A program made the position numbers and the translations under genes. DNA of 64,000 nucleotides. It comes from Niastella soli (GTDB lineage: Bacteria > Bacteroidota > Bacteroidia > Chitinophagales > Chitinophagaceae). Shown piece after piece: positions 34,984 to 43,781 of the stretch (the first letter of the stretch is position 1; every line of letters begins with the position of its first letter). The DNA is taken from assembly GCF_017742245.1 (NCBI RefSeq), contig NZ_JAGHKO010000001.1, positions 649,061 through 713,060 of the forward strand, in the 5' to 3' direction. The notes below the pieces were generated by a model. That model was not told the origin of the DNA, made no database searches, and saw only the letters and a list, made by a program, of their open reading frames with translations.

Positions 34984-36138
34984 ATGAAACTCTTTGACGT
35001 TTATCCGATCAACAACATCGCCATCGATAAGGCTAAAGGCTCTTACGTATGGGATGACAAAGGGGAACAATACCTTGACCTGTATGGCGGTCACGCGGTA
35101 ATTAGTATTGGCCATACCCATCCGCATTATGTTGAACGACTTACCAACCAGTTAAATAAAGTAGGCTTCTATTCCAATTCAGTTAAAATGCCTTTGCAGG
35201 ATGAACTGGCAGAAAAACTGGGTAAAATATCTGGCAAACCCGATTATCAGTTATTCCTGATCAGCTCAGGCGCGGAAGCCAATGAAAATGCACTTAAACT
35301 GGCCTCTTTCCACAATGGCCGTAAAAAAATAATTGCGTTCAAGAAATCTTTTCACGGACGTACGTCTCTGGCTGTTGCTACCACTGACAACCCGGCAATT
35401 GTAGCTCCGGTGAACCAGACATCGAACGTGATCTTTCTTCCCTTTAATGATATAGCAGCGCTGGAAGCCTGTTTCAAAGAACAGGGAAATGAGATATCAT
35501 CGGTGATCATCGAAGGCATACAGGGCGTGGGTGGCATAAATGTAGCCAGCGAGTCCTTTTTGCAAGCCATCCGTCGCTTATGCGATCAATATGGCTCCGT
35601 ATATATTGCCGATAGTGTACAATGCGGTTATGGCAGAAGCGGGAAGTTCTTTTCACACGACTTCGCTGGTGTAAATGCAGATATTTACACCATGGCCAAA
35701 GGTATGGGCAATGGTTTCCCTGTTGCCGGCATTATCATTGCCCCGCATTTACAAGCCAAACACGGTATGCTCGGCACTACATTCGGTGGCAATCACCTGG
35801 CTTGTGCAGCTGCGCTGGCAGTATTGGAAGTAATAGAAAAAGAAAACCTGTTGCAGAACGCTGCCGAAGTAGGTCAGTACCTGATGGAAGAACTTAAGAA
35901 GATCCCACAGCTGCAAAATGTACGGGGCCGCGGCCTGATGATCGGGTTTGATGTGCCCGAGCAGTTCAAAGACCTGCGTAAGAACTTGCTGTGGAAACAC
36001 AAGATCTTCACCGGTGAAGCTAAACCCAATGTGATCAGACTACTGCCTTCCCTGGCCCTGCGCAAAAAAGATGTAGACCAGTTGCTGGAAGCCATCAAAG
36101 AAGAAATTGAGGTGAGCACAGAAAGCATCGCAAAATAA
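34984..36138 (+). CDS. argD: acetylornithine aminotransferase (ArgD-like)
   Basis: The 384-aa class III PLP aminotransferase shows YLDLYGGHAVISIGHTHP, ISSGAEANENALKLA, KKSFHGRTSLA, VYIADSVQCGYGRSG (PLP-binding Asp) and the Schiff-base lysine in MAKGMGNGFPVAG. It converts N-acylglutamate semialdehyde to N-acylornithine. Operon position between argC and argF' supports the role. A GU-tolerant hairpin at 36146-36177 follows. Confidence 0.92.
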   Translation: MKLFDVYPINNIAIDKAKGSYVWDDKGEQYLDLYGGHAVISIGHTHPHYVERLTNQLNKVGFYSNSVKMPLQDELAEKLGKISGKPDYQLFLISSGAEANENALKLASFHNGRKKIIAFKKSFHGRTSLAVATTDNPAIVAPVNQTSNVIFLPFNDIAALEACFKEQGNEISSVIIEGIQGVGGINVASESFLQAIRRLCDQYGSVYIADSVQCGYGRSGKFFSHDFAGVNADIYTMAKGMGNGFPVAGIIIAPHLQAKHGMLGTTFGGNHLACAAALAVLEVIEKENLLQNAAEVGQYLMEELKKIPQLQNVRGRGLMIGFDVPEQFKDLRKNLLWKHKIFTGEAKPNVIRLLPSLALRKKDVDQLLEAIKEEIEVSTESIAK

Positions 36139-36145
36139 ATAGAAC

Positions 36146-36177
36146 GAAGGTGATTTGCCAGCAGGTAAATCACCTTC
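36146..36177 (+). terminator. intra-operon hairpin between argD and argF'
   Basis: GAAGGTGATTTGCC pairs with GGTAAATCACCTTC (14 bp with one G-U) around an AGCA loop. The tail ACTTTCATAAG is a weak T tract. It may be a partial terminator or an RNA-stability hairpin. Confidence 0.45.
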
Positions 36178-36223
36178 ACTTTCATAAGTAACTTTATTAT
36201 TCATTCTCCTTTCCGCTACAGGC

Positions 36224-37198
36224 ATGAAAAATTTCACAAGTGTACACGATGTGCAGAATATAGATGAGCTGGTAATTAAGGCGCTCTCCTACAAAACAAC
36301 TCCATTTCTTGACAAATCGTTGGGAGCTGGTAAACGTATTGGCTTATTGTTCCTGAACCCTAGTATGCGTACCCGCCTTAGTACTCAGATCGCAGCACAA
36401 AACCTGGGCATGGAACCCATCGTGTTCAATGTTGGACAGGAAGGCTGGGCACTGGAGTTTGAAGATGAAGCCATCATGAGCGGCAGCACCGTTGAGCACG
36501 TAAAAGATGCCGCCCCCATCATGGGTAACTATTTTGATATTCTGGCCATTCGTACTTTCCCCTCATTAAAGAACCGGGAAGACGATTACAGCGAACTGTA
36601 CATTAAACAATTCATAAAATACGCCGGCATTCCGGTGGTAAGTCTGGAAAGCGCTACCCTCCATCCATTGCAAAGCTTAACAGACATCATTACCATTACC
36701 GAATGCCTGAAAAAGAAACCCCTGCCAGCTGGCAAAAAGCCCAAGATCGTTCTTACCTGGGCCCCACACGTAAAACCATTGCCACAATGTGTGGCCAATA
36801 GTTTTTCCCAATGGGTAAACGCCTGGGGACAAGCCGATTTCGTGATCACTCACCCCGAGGATTATGAGCTGGACGAGCAATTCACTAAAGGAGCTACCAT
36901 TACACACAATCAGGATGAGGCCTTACAAGACGCCGACTTTGTTTATGTGAAAAACTGGAGCACTTTTAAAGACTACGGTAAGATCTATACCAACGATCCT
37001 GAGTGGATGTTGACCAACAAAAAGCTGGCTGTTACCAACAACGCCAAAGTAATGCATTGCTTACCTGTTCGGCGTAATGTTGAGTTGAGCGATGAAATCC
37101 TTGATGGTCTCAATAGCATTGTTACCCAGGAAGCCAGCAACCGTGTTTGGGCAGCACAAGCTGTACTCAGTGAAATACTTGAATCGTTAAATAAATAA
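36224..37198 (+). CDS. argF': N-acylornithine carbamoyltransferase (probably N-succinylornithine type)
   Basis: The 324-aa transcarbamylase differs from ordinary OTCase. The carbamoyl-phosphate loop is NPSMRTRLS (R49-T-R51), followed by ATLHPLQSLTDIITI and MHCLPVRRNVELSDEI, the pattern of acetyl/succinylornithine carbamoyltransferases. In the SGSTVEHVKDA loop residue 90 is Val. By recalled alignment this is the position that is Glu92 in Xanthomonas acetylornithine carbamoyltransferase and Pro90 in the Bacteroides succinylornithine enzyme, where small or hydrophobic residues go with succinyl substrates. So N-succinylornithine is favoured as substrate. It is 7 bp upstream of argB. Confidence 0.88.
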   Translation: MKNFTSVHDVQNIDELVIKALSYKTTPFLDKSLGAGKRIGLLFLNPSMRTRLSTQIAAQNLGMEPIVFNVGQEGWALEFEDEAIMSGSTVEHVKDAAPIMGNYFDILAIRTFPSLKNREDDYSELYIKQFIKYAGIPVVSLESATLHPLQSLTDIITITECLKKKPLPAGKKPKIVLTWAPHVKPLPQCVANSFSQWVNAWGQADFVITHPEDYELDEQFTKGATITHNQDEALQDADFVYVKNWSTFKDYGKIYTNDPEWMLTNKKLAVTNNAKVMHCLPVRRNVELSDEILDGLNSIVTQEASNRVWAAQAVLSEILESLNK

Positions 37199-37205
37199 GC
37201 AGCCA

Positions 37206-37991
37206 GTGTCCACATTATACGTTGTTAAGATAGGCGGTAACATCATCGATGATGAAAAGAAACTATCGTCTTTCCTTAAAGATTTTGCAGCAGTAAAAGG
37301 TCAGAAGGTCCTGATCCACGGTGGTGGCAAACTGGCCACCAAACTGGCCGAGCAAATGAACGTTCCGCAGCAAATGATCGATGGCCGGCGGATTACCGAT
37401 GCAGAGACCCTGAAGATCGTTACAATGGTGTACGCTGGTTTTATTAATAAGAATGTTGTAGCGCAGTTACAGGCCAATAACTGCAATGCTATGGGCTTAA
37501 CCGGCGCCGATGGCAATGTAATACTTGCCCACAAAAGAAATCACCCCACTATCGACTACGGTTTTGCCGGTGATGTGGATGCCATCAACACCAGCTTGTT
37601 GAAAAGTATCCTTGATCAACAGATTGCCGTGGTAATGGCCCCTATTACCCACGACCAAAAAGGGCAGTTGCTGAACACCAATGCCGATACCATTGCGCAG
37701 GAAGTAGCCACTTCCCTGAGCGCCCTGTACGACGTTCAGCTGATCTACTCGTTCGAAAAAAGCGGGGTGTTGCTCGATGCCAATGACGACAGCACGGTAA
37801 TAAAGGCAATTAACCCCGTGTATTACCAGCAATTAAAATCAGAACAAAAAATATTCGCCGGCATGATCCCTAAACTGGATAATGCTTTTGCAGCATTGAC
37901 CCGTGGTGTAAAGAAAGTGATCATAGGCAAAGCTGAACAGTTAACCGATCTTATCACCGGTAATGCCGGAACAAGCATTGTACATGAGTAA
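37206..37991 (+). CDS. argB: acetylglutamate kinase
   Basis: The 261-aa amino-acid kinase phosphorylates N-acylglutamate with ATP. Motifs are VVKIGGNIIDDEKKL at the N-terminus, VLIHGGGKLATKLAEQM (glutamate and ATP site), DGRRITDAETLKIV, LTGADGNVI, NTNADTIAQEVATSL and GMIPKLDNAFAAL near the end. The start codon is GTG at 37206, 7 bp after argF'. The stop overlaps the argE start by 8 bp. No N-terminal arginine-sensing helix is seen, so feedback control by arginine may be absent. Confidence 0.93.
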   Translation: MSTLYVVKIGGNIIDDEKKLSSFLKDFAAVKGQKVLIHGGGKLATKLAEQMNVPQQMIDGRRITDAETLKIVTMVYAGFINKNVVAQLQANNCNAMGLTGADGNVILAHKRNHPTIDYGFAGDVDAINTSLLKSILDQQIAVVMAPITHDQKGQLLNTNADTIAQEVATSLSALYDVQLIYSFEKSGVLLDANDDSTVIKAINPVYYQQLKSEQKIFAGMIPKLDNAFAALTRGVKKVIIGKAEQLTDLITGNAGTSIVHE

Positions 37992-39057
37992 TATCAATTT
38001 ACATACACTGCAGCAAAGCGCTATTGAATTGCTAAAGCAGTTGATCAGCACCCCTTCCTTCAGTAAAGAGGAAGATAAAACAGCTGACATTTTAAGATCT
38101 TTCCTTGAAAAACATGGCGTGCAGGTTAAAAACGTTCAACACAACGTATACGCCCGCAATGCCCATTATGATGACAGCAAGCCCACTATCTTATTAAACT
38201 CGCACCATGATACGGTAAAGCCCAATAAGAACTATACACTCGATCCGTTTACCCCCATTGAAATAAATGGCAAATTATTCGGACTGGGTAGTAATGATGC
38301 CGGGGGGCCGCTGGTATCGTTAATCGCTACCTTCCTGTATTTTTATGATCGTACCGATCTTAAATACAACCTGGTGCTCGCCGCTTCTGCGGAAGAAGAG
38401 ATCAGCGGGAAAGATGGGATTGAACTGGTTCTTCCTCACATTGGCAATATTGATTGCGCCATTGTAGGTGAGCCCACTCAAATGCAAATGGCGGTTGCCG
38501 AACGTGGTTTAATGGTGTTGGATTGTGTAGCCCACGGTAAAGCCGGCCATGCCGCCCGCAACGAAGGCGAGAATTCAATATACAAAGCCATAAAAGACAT
38601 CGAGTGGTTCCAAAGCTATCAGTTCCCCAAAGTATCTGACCTGCTGGGACCGGTAAAAATGAGCGTAACTGTTATTGAAACTGATAACAAACAGCACAAC
38701 GTTGTGCCCGCCCATACCAAATTTGTGGTAGACACGCGGGTGAATGAGCTGTACACCTTCGAAGACATTCTGGAAACCATTCATAAAAATGTACAATGTG
38801 AGGTAACGCCCCGCAGTACGCGGTTGCGTTCCACTTCAATTGCACTGGACCATCCATTGATAAAATCAGGCATTGCGTTAGGCAGAACATATTATGGTTC
38901 CCCTACTACCTCCGACAAAGCCCTGATGCCCTTCCAGGCATTGAAAATGGGCCCCGGTGATTCGGCGCGGAGCCATACTGCGGATGAATATATTTACATA
39001 AACGAGATTGTTGAAGGAATTGAATTATACGTGCGTTTATTGAACGAGATCCTTTAG
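37984..39057 (+). CDS. argE: M20 family N-acylornithine deacylase (ArgE)
   Basis: The ATG at 37984 (MSNINLHTLQQ) gives 357 aa. A frame start 21 bp upstream exists but lies further inside argB. Metal-binding residues of M20 peptidases are visible: NSHHDTVKP (His, Asp), LGSNDAGGPL (bridging Asp), SAEEEISG (catalytic Glu pair), VGEPTQ and the last His in RSHTADEYI. It removes the acyl group from N-acylornithine or N-acylcitrulline, which suits a pathway with an acylornithine carbamoyltransferase. Whether acetyl or succinyl is removed is open. Confidence 0.9.
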   Translation: MSNINLHTLQQSAIELLKQLISTPSFSKEEDKTADILRSFLEKHGVQVKNVQHNVYARNAHYDDSKPTILLNSHHDTVKPNKNYTLDPFTPIEINGKLFGLGSNDAGGPLVSLIATFLYFYDRTDLKYNLVLAASAEEEISGKDGIELVLPHIGNIDCAIVGEPTQMQMAVAERGLMVLDCVAHGKAGHAARNEGENSIYKAIKDIEWFQSYQFPKVSDLLGPVKMSVTVIETDNKQHNVVPAHTKFVVDTRVNELYTFEDILETIHKNVQCEVTPRSTRLRSTSIALDHPLIKSGIALGRTYYGSPTTSDKALMPFQALKMGPGDSARSHTADEYIYINEIVEGIELYVRLLNEIL

Positions 39058-39078
39058 TAACCAGCAAATACATCAACT

Positions 39079-40377
39079 ATGAAACTGTGGAGTAAAGAAA
39101 GTACCAGTACATCACAATTAGTAGAATCATTTACAGTAGGAAGAGACAAAGAATTCGACATCCTGCTTGCGAAATACGACGTGCAGGGTTCCGTAGCACA
39201 TGTTCGTATGCTGGGTGAAGTAGGTTTAATGTCGAAAGAAGAAGCTGATAGCGCTGTAAAAGGTTTGGAAGAAATAGCCACAGACATTGAACAGGGGCGT
39301 TTCCAAATCGAAGAAGGTATTGAGGATGTACACTCCCAGGTTGAATTCTTGCTCACCCAACGTATTGGTGATGCCGGTAAAAAGATCCACAGCGGCCGAA
39401 GCCGGAACGACCAGGTGGCAGTGGATATAAAATTATACCTGCGTGCCGAAGTGCTGGCAATAAAAGAAGAAGTAAAGCAAACCTTTGATCTGCTGATAGC
39501 GCAAAGTGAAAAATTCAAAGACCATTTATTACCCGGATATACCCATCTGCAAATCGCCATGCCTTCTTCCTTTGGATTGTGGCTGGGCGCTTATGCAGAA
39601 AGTTTAACTGATGATATGGAACTGCTGGTGGCCGCCTACCAGGTAGCCAATAAAAATCCATTAGGCAGTGGCGCCGGATATGGCTCTTCTTTTCCTTTGA
39701 ACAGAAGACGCACTACCGAATTATTAGGATTTAAAACCTTAAACTGGAACTCAGTATATGCGCAAATGAGCCGGGGTAGAACGGAGAAAGTAATAGCTAC
39801 TGCCGTTGCCGGGATTGCCAGTTCCATTGGCCGGCTGGCTATGGATAGCTGTTTATATATCAATCAGAACTTTGGATTTATTTCCTTCCCATCCGAATTA
39901 ACGACTGGCAGCAGCATCATGCCTCATAAAAAGAACCCTGATGTTTTTGAACTGATCAGGGCTAAATGCAACCGCCTGCAGGCAGTGCCTAATGAACTGG
40001 CATTATTACTGGCCAACCTGCCTTCCGGTTATCACCGCGATCTACAGCTGACAAAAGAAATATTATTCCCGGCTATCGAGGAACTAAAAGCCTGTTTGCA
40101 AATGACCCGGTTAATGCTGGAGCACCTTTCGGTTAAAAGCAATATCCTGGATGATGAGAAATACAAATACCTGTTTAGTGTAGAAGCAGTGAACGAGCTG
40201 GTGAATAAAGGCATTCCTTTCCGCGAAGCCTATAAAGAAGTAGGCAATCAAATAGAGAAGGGCGAATTCAACTTCGATTATAAAAAACAACTCCACCACG
40301 TGCATGAAGGCAGCATTGGAAACCTGTGCAATAAAGAGATCGTGGAGGTAATGAATGGAGTGATAAAGAAATTCTAG
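39079..40377 (+). CDS. argH: argininosuccinate lyase
   Basis: The 432-aa fumarase-superfamily enzyme splits argininosuccinate into arginine and fumarate. It has IHSGRSRNDQVAVDIKLY, LPGYTHLQIAMPSSFG and the signature TTGSSIMPHKKNPD. Length is slightly below the usual 450-460. It is the last gene of the arginine operon, 21 bp after argE, and is followed by a 14-bp-stem hairpin (40384-40423). Confidence 0.95.
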   Translation: MKLWSKESTSTSQLVESFTVGRDKEFDILLAKYDVQGSVAHVRMLGEVGLMSKEEADSAVKGLEEIATDIEQGRFQIEEGIEDVHSQVEFLLTQRIGDAGKKIHSGRSRNDQVAVDIKLYLRAEVLAIKEEVKQTFDLLIAQSEKFKDHLLPGYTHLQIAMPSSFGLWLGAYAESLTDDMELLVAAYQVANKNPLGSGAGYGSSFPLNRRRTTELLGFKTLNWNSVYAQMSRGRTEKVIATAVAGIASSIGRLAMDSCLYINQNFGFISFPSELTTGSSIMPHKKNPDVFELIRAKCNRLQAVPNELALLLANLPSGYHRDLQLTKEILFPAIEELKACLQMTRLMLEHLSVKSNILDDEKYKYLFSVEAVNELVNKGIPFREAYKEVGNQIEKGEFNFDYKKQLHHVHEGSIGNLCNKEIVEVMNGVIKKF

Positions 40378-40383
40378 TTTCAG

Positions 40384-40423
40384 GTTACAGGTTGCAGGGT
40401 CCATATAATCTGCAACCTGTAAC
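40384..40423. terminator. 14-bp-stem intergenic hairpin between convergent argH and M28 genes
   Basis: GTTACAGGTTGCAG (40384-40397) pairs perfectly with CTGCAACCTGTAAC (40410-40423). There is no long T tract. It is nearly the same element as 45752-45811, with a compensatory C-G/G-C swap in the stem. Confidence 0.6.
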
Positions 40424-40434
40424 TTATACTGTTA

Positions 40435-41712
40435 TCATAAAGATCCTTCTGCAACTCTTATAGGAGTATCCTTTCCCGCAACAATAGAAGTAGAACTAAG
40501 CGCGATAGCCCTTATAATGGCCGCCATATTGTTCATATTGAGCGTTTCAATTTCATCTTCCTGGGTGTGATAAAACTTCTCACTATCCATTTTTGACGTA
40601 GAGATGGTATGTGCAGGTACGCCTAACCTGGCCAGCGTGGCATTATCGCTTCTGTAAAATAACTGCTGATCAGGGTATGGGTCCGGATAGAATTTAAAGT
40701 TGGTCTTTTCCAGGTTCTTCTCCAGGATCTTGCCCATATCGGTTTTCTCGTAACCGGTTATAAAGGCTGAGTTGGCGCCCCATTTACTCTCAGTACCGAT
40801 CATTTCAATATTGAACATCGCCATTACCTGGTCGGGATTGAAACTTTGGGAAAAGTATTGTGAACCAAACCCACCACTTTCTTCAGCAGTAAATGCCACA
40901 AATACCAGGGTGCGTTCGTTATTCTTTTGTTTAGCAAAATAGTTGGCCAGCATGATCACGGCAGTAGTGCCCGACGCATCGTCATTGGCGCCGTTGAAGA
41001 TGCTATCACCAGCTGCATTAGGACGGCCTACTCCCAGGTGGTCATAGTGACCAGAGAAAATAACATACTCTTCCTTCTTCGATTTGCCTGGTAATATACC
41101 TACCACGTTTTTCAGTGATCGGCCATTCACGGTTTGTTTGTACTTGATTGAATATTCACCAGCCTCTTCGGGCGACAGCACCATTACGATATCGCCTTTA
41201 GGGGAATACAAGGCACTTTTTTTCATTCTTTCAAACCACGCGCGATGCACTGTATCAACCATCACCAGGTAATTTCCACCCTGGCGCTGTAATTTCATTA
41301 ATACAACCGGCAGGGTATCCTTAGCATTAACCCGCACCTGCTTATAACCCGATGATTGGTCAATAGTTAATTCTTCTTTGCCAGAAAGCACGCCCACCGT
41401 TTTTTCGTCGAGCGGCTTGCCATTCATGGTACCACTCACAGAAACCGGTGTTGTACGTAACTGCGCGAATTGCTGTAAAAAGGAATTGCCACTGGCTGGT
41501 TGTAAACCCGCCTTTTTAAATTCTGCGGCAACAAAAGCAGCAGCTTTGTCTATTTCGGGGGAAAATGCCTTACGGCCACGCATGTTATCCGCAGAAAGCG
41601 TTTTTTCAATGCGTGCAACTTCTTTGGAGTTGATGATCTTATCAATTGATTGTGAAAAAGCAGTTTGCTTTATCAGGAGTAACAGGATAAAGTACGAGCA
41701 GCGCTTAACCAT
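40435..41712 (-). CDS. M28 family zinc peptidase
   Basis: The 425-aa protein begins with a signal peptide (LLLLIKQTAFSQ). A protease-associated-like segment follows, then the M28 core from about residue 215: FSGHYDHLG (zinc His, Asp), FNGANDDASGTTAVI (bridging Asp), FTAEESGGFGS (catalytic Glu, metal Glu) and a late His in KFYHTQEDEIETL. It probably acts as an aminopeptidase or carboxypeptidase in the periplasm or outside. It is convergent with argH and lies 28 bp downstream of the response-regulator gene on the same strand. Confidence 0.88.
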   Translation of the reverse strand: MVKRCSYFILLLLIKQTAFSQSIDKIINSKEVARIEKTLSADNMRGRKAFSPEIDKAAAFVAAEFKKAGLQPASGNSFLQQFAQLRTTPVSVSGTMNGKPLDEKTVGVLSGKEELTIDQSSGYKQVRVNAKDTLPVVLMKLQRQGGNYLVMVDTVHRAWFERMKKSALYSPKGDIVMVLSPEEAGEYSIKYKQTVNGRSLKNVVGILPGKSKKEEYVIFSGHYDHLGVGRPNAAGDSIFNGANDDASGTTAVIMLANYFAKQKNNERTLVFVAFTAEESGGFGSQYFSQSFNPDQVMAMFNIEMIGTESKWGANSAFITGYEKTDMGKILEKNLEKTNFKFYPDPYPDQQLFYRSDNATLARLGVPAHTISTSKMDSEKFYHTQEDEIETLNMNNMAAIIRAIALSSTSIVAGKDTPIRVAEGSL

Positions 41713-41740
41713 GAATTATTTTTTTAAGAAATTTCGCCTT

Positions 41741-42475
41741 TTATAAACTCATCATTTCTTTGAACTTCACCGTTTGACGGCGGCTTACTTCTATCTTCTC
41801 CCCGCCTTTTAGCTCCAGTAATAACCCACCATTAAAATACGGTTCAATCTTATCTATCAACCGCAGGTTCACAATATGTTTGCGGTTGGCCCGGAAGAAT
41901 GTTTTCTCATCGAGTCTTTCCTCCAGGGCATTCAATGATTTTAAAATAAGCGGCTTATTAGGCCCAAAATACACCTTGGCATAGTTGCCCACACTTTCAA
42001 ACAACCTGATGTCAGACAGCTTTACAAACCAGCAACGCTCGCCGTCTTTAACAAACACCTGGTCATTCTCGCTTAAAATGCTGCGGTTAAAGTTTACCGG
42101 CACCATGGGGCCCTGTTCGCGTTCTTCCTGCAGGTGCAGTTTTTGAATGGCATCGGCCAGTCGTTTGGGTTCAACCGGTTTCAACAGGTAGTCGAGCGCA
42201 TTTACTTCAAACGCTTTCAATGCATATTCATCATAAGCCGTGGTAAAAATCACATGCGGCGCTTTATCCAGCTCTGATAACATATCAAAACCGGTTTTTC
42301 CAGGCATTTGTATATCAAGAAAAATGAGATCGGGATTTATGTTCTCTATTTTTTCAACGCCTTCGCCAGCATTGCCTGCCTCAGCCACTACTTCAATTTC
42401 AGGAAAGTCCATAAGCAGTTTGCGCAGTTCACTTCTGGCCAGCCGTTCGTCGTCGATAATGATGGCTTTAATCAT
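41741..42475 (-). CDS. LytTR family response regulator
   Basis: The 244-aa protein has a receiver domain (1-120) with acidic pocket IIIDDERLA, phospho-acceptor Asp54 in FLDIQMPG, Thr in FTTAYDEYA and Lys in YLLKPVEP. A LytTR DNA-binding domain follows (about 145-244: RCWFVKLSDIRLFESVGNYAKVYF, FFRANRKHIVNLRLIDKIEP, SRRQTVKFKEMM). It starts 8 bp after the histidine kinase gene, so the two form a pair. Target genes are unknown. Confidence 0.92.
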   Translation of the reverse strand: MIKAIIIDDERLARSELRKLLMDFPEIEVVAEAGNAGEGVEKIENINPDLIFLDIQMPGKTGFDMLSELDKAPHVIFTTAYDEYALKAFEVNALDYLLKPVEPKRLADAIQKLHLQEEREQGPMVPVNFNRSILSENDQVFVKDGERCWFVKLSDIRLFESVGNYAKVYFGPNKPLILKSLNALEERLDEKTFFRANRKHIVNLRLIDKIEPYFNGGLLLELKGGEKIEVSRRQTVKFKEMMSL

Positions 42476-42483
42476 ATCTGGTT

Positions 42484-43539
42484 TTATTTTATTTCAACAG
42501 GGATCAGTATGCGGGCTTCCACCAGGTCAGATCCCACTTGCTTTATTTCAAAGTTAGCCTTTTCGCCAAACAATAGTTGCAACCGGTTTTTGGTGCTGAA
42601 CAAGCCAAAACCATCCCCCTCCTGAACATGCCCATTCAGATAGCCGGTATTCAGCACTATCAGTTCATGAAAGTTCTCGTTAAAATCAGAGATCACCTTT
42701 ACCACTCCGCCGCCAATTTGTTTGCCGATACCGTGTTTTATGGCATTTTCAACCAGGGTTTGCAGCATCATAGGTGGCACCGGTTGATCGAGGGTATCCT
42801 CATCTATCTGGTATTCAATCTTCAACCGGTCTTCAAAACGTATATACTCCAGCGCCAGGTAATCCTTTACAATACCCAACTCCTTTTCAAAAGGCACGGT
42901 TTCAACTTTTTCGGCCTGCATGCTGCTTCGTAAAATATTACTGAGCTCGGTGACCGCGTTGCGGGCCCGGTTGGGATTTTCATCAATCAACGCTCTGATG
43001 CTGTTAAGCGCATTAAAAATGAAATGAGGGTTAATATGCGCCTTTATGGTCTTCAGCTCCAGCTCTTTTACCAGCGATTCCAGCCTGATCTTATCCAACT
43101 GGGCCTGCCGGGTTTTTACAATGTAATGGTAGGCGAAATAGATCAGGTTCCACACAATGATTATGAAAAAATACCCGAGAGAAATACGGATCATTTTGTT
43201 CACAAAGGTGAGCACCCGCTGTTTCTCCGACTCAAATTCAAGCCACTCTTCCAGTTTCGCGATGGTGGAGCCGTATACGAGCGTAAACGCAATAGAAAGT
43301 AAGATTATGTAAACCACCTGCTCATTCACTGGCTTTTCAACCAACTTATACTTCTTTATGAAAACACGCATTATATGCGTGATAATAAACCCCAATGAGG
43401 CCTCAGATACCAGCGTTTGGTAAAAATATGGCTGTACGCGGGTACGCAGGGTAAGATAAAAAAATATAAACAACACTATATAGGCGCTCCAGCCTATGAT
43501 CTGGCAAAGCCAGTAATATGGGATTCTACTCTTCATCAT
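42484..43539 (-). CDS. LytS-type sensor histidine kinase
   Basis: The chosen start (ATGATG at 43539) gives 351 aa. The longer frame to 43569 would read through a -7 box and is rejected. Four membrane helices occupy about residues 8-135, followed by a coiled region. The His_kinase domain follows with the phospho-acceptor in HINPHFIFNALNSIRAL, and the ATPase domain with PPMMLQTLVENAIKHGI and GFGLFSTKNRL. No periplasmic ligand domain is present, as in other 5TM/4TM LytS-like kinases. It pairs with the LytTR regulator. Confidence 0.9.
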   Translation of the reverse strand: MMKSRIPYYWLCQIIGWSAYIVLFIFFYLTLRTRVQPYFYQTLVSEASLGFIITHIMRVFIKKYKLVEKPVNEQVVYIILLSIAFTLVYGSTIAKLEEWLEFESEKQRVLTFVNKMIRISLGYFFIIIVWNLIYFAYHYIVKTRQAQLDKIRLESLVKELELKTIKAHINPHFIFNALNSIRALIDENPNRARNAVTELSNILRSSMQAEKVETVPFEKELGIVKDYLALEYIRFEDRLKIEYQIDEDTLDQPVPPMMLQTLVENAIKHGIGKQIGGGVVKVISDFNENFHELIVLNTGYLNGHVQEGDGFGLFSTKNRLQLLFGEKANFEIKQVGSDLVEARILIPVEIK

Positions 43540-43556
43540 GCTTGTTGGAACTATAA

Positions 43557-43564
43557 CAAATCTA
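43557..43564 (-). promoter_or_regulatory. -7 element TAGATTTG for the kinase-regulator pair
   Basis: On the minus strand, TAGATTTG matches TAnnTTTG and lies 17 bp before the ATGATG start at 43539. No TTG is seen at the right spacing. Confidence 0.45.
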
Positions 43565-43752
43565 GGCATTTAGCCCACTCTGGTTTAGTATTTGGGATAT
43601 ATGGCGGTATAAATAGGTTACCGGCACTACAAAGTAGTAAAATTGTCAGGTAATCAGCCCTGTATTTTACAAGCGGCAGTATGGTATTACCCTGGCCTGC
43701 TTTTTTGTTCTGTTAAAATATCGCCATTATTAGGGCTCATGATTTAAAGCCG

Positions 43753-43760
43753 TATTTTTG
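43753..43760 (+). promoter_or_regulatory. -7 element TATTTTTG for dxs
   Basis: TATTTTTG matches TAnnTTTG 21 bp before the ATG at 43782. It also explains why the TTG at 43758 should not be taken as the start codon. The leader would be about 15 nt. Confidence 0.5.
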
Positions 43761-43781
43761 TTACCAAATTTTCTAATAAAA

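Noticed and set aside
43540-43569. Upstream start of the histidine kinase
   Set aside because: The extra codons contain the -7 box TAGATTTG and add a non-family N-terminus.
43758-43781. Upstream TTG start for dxs
   Set aside because: The TTG is the end of a TATTTTTG promoter box; the ATG at 43782 gives the normal N-terminus.
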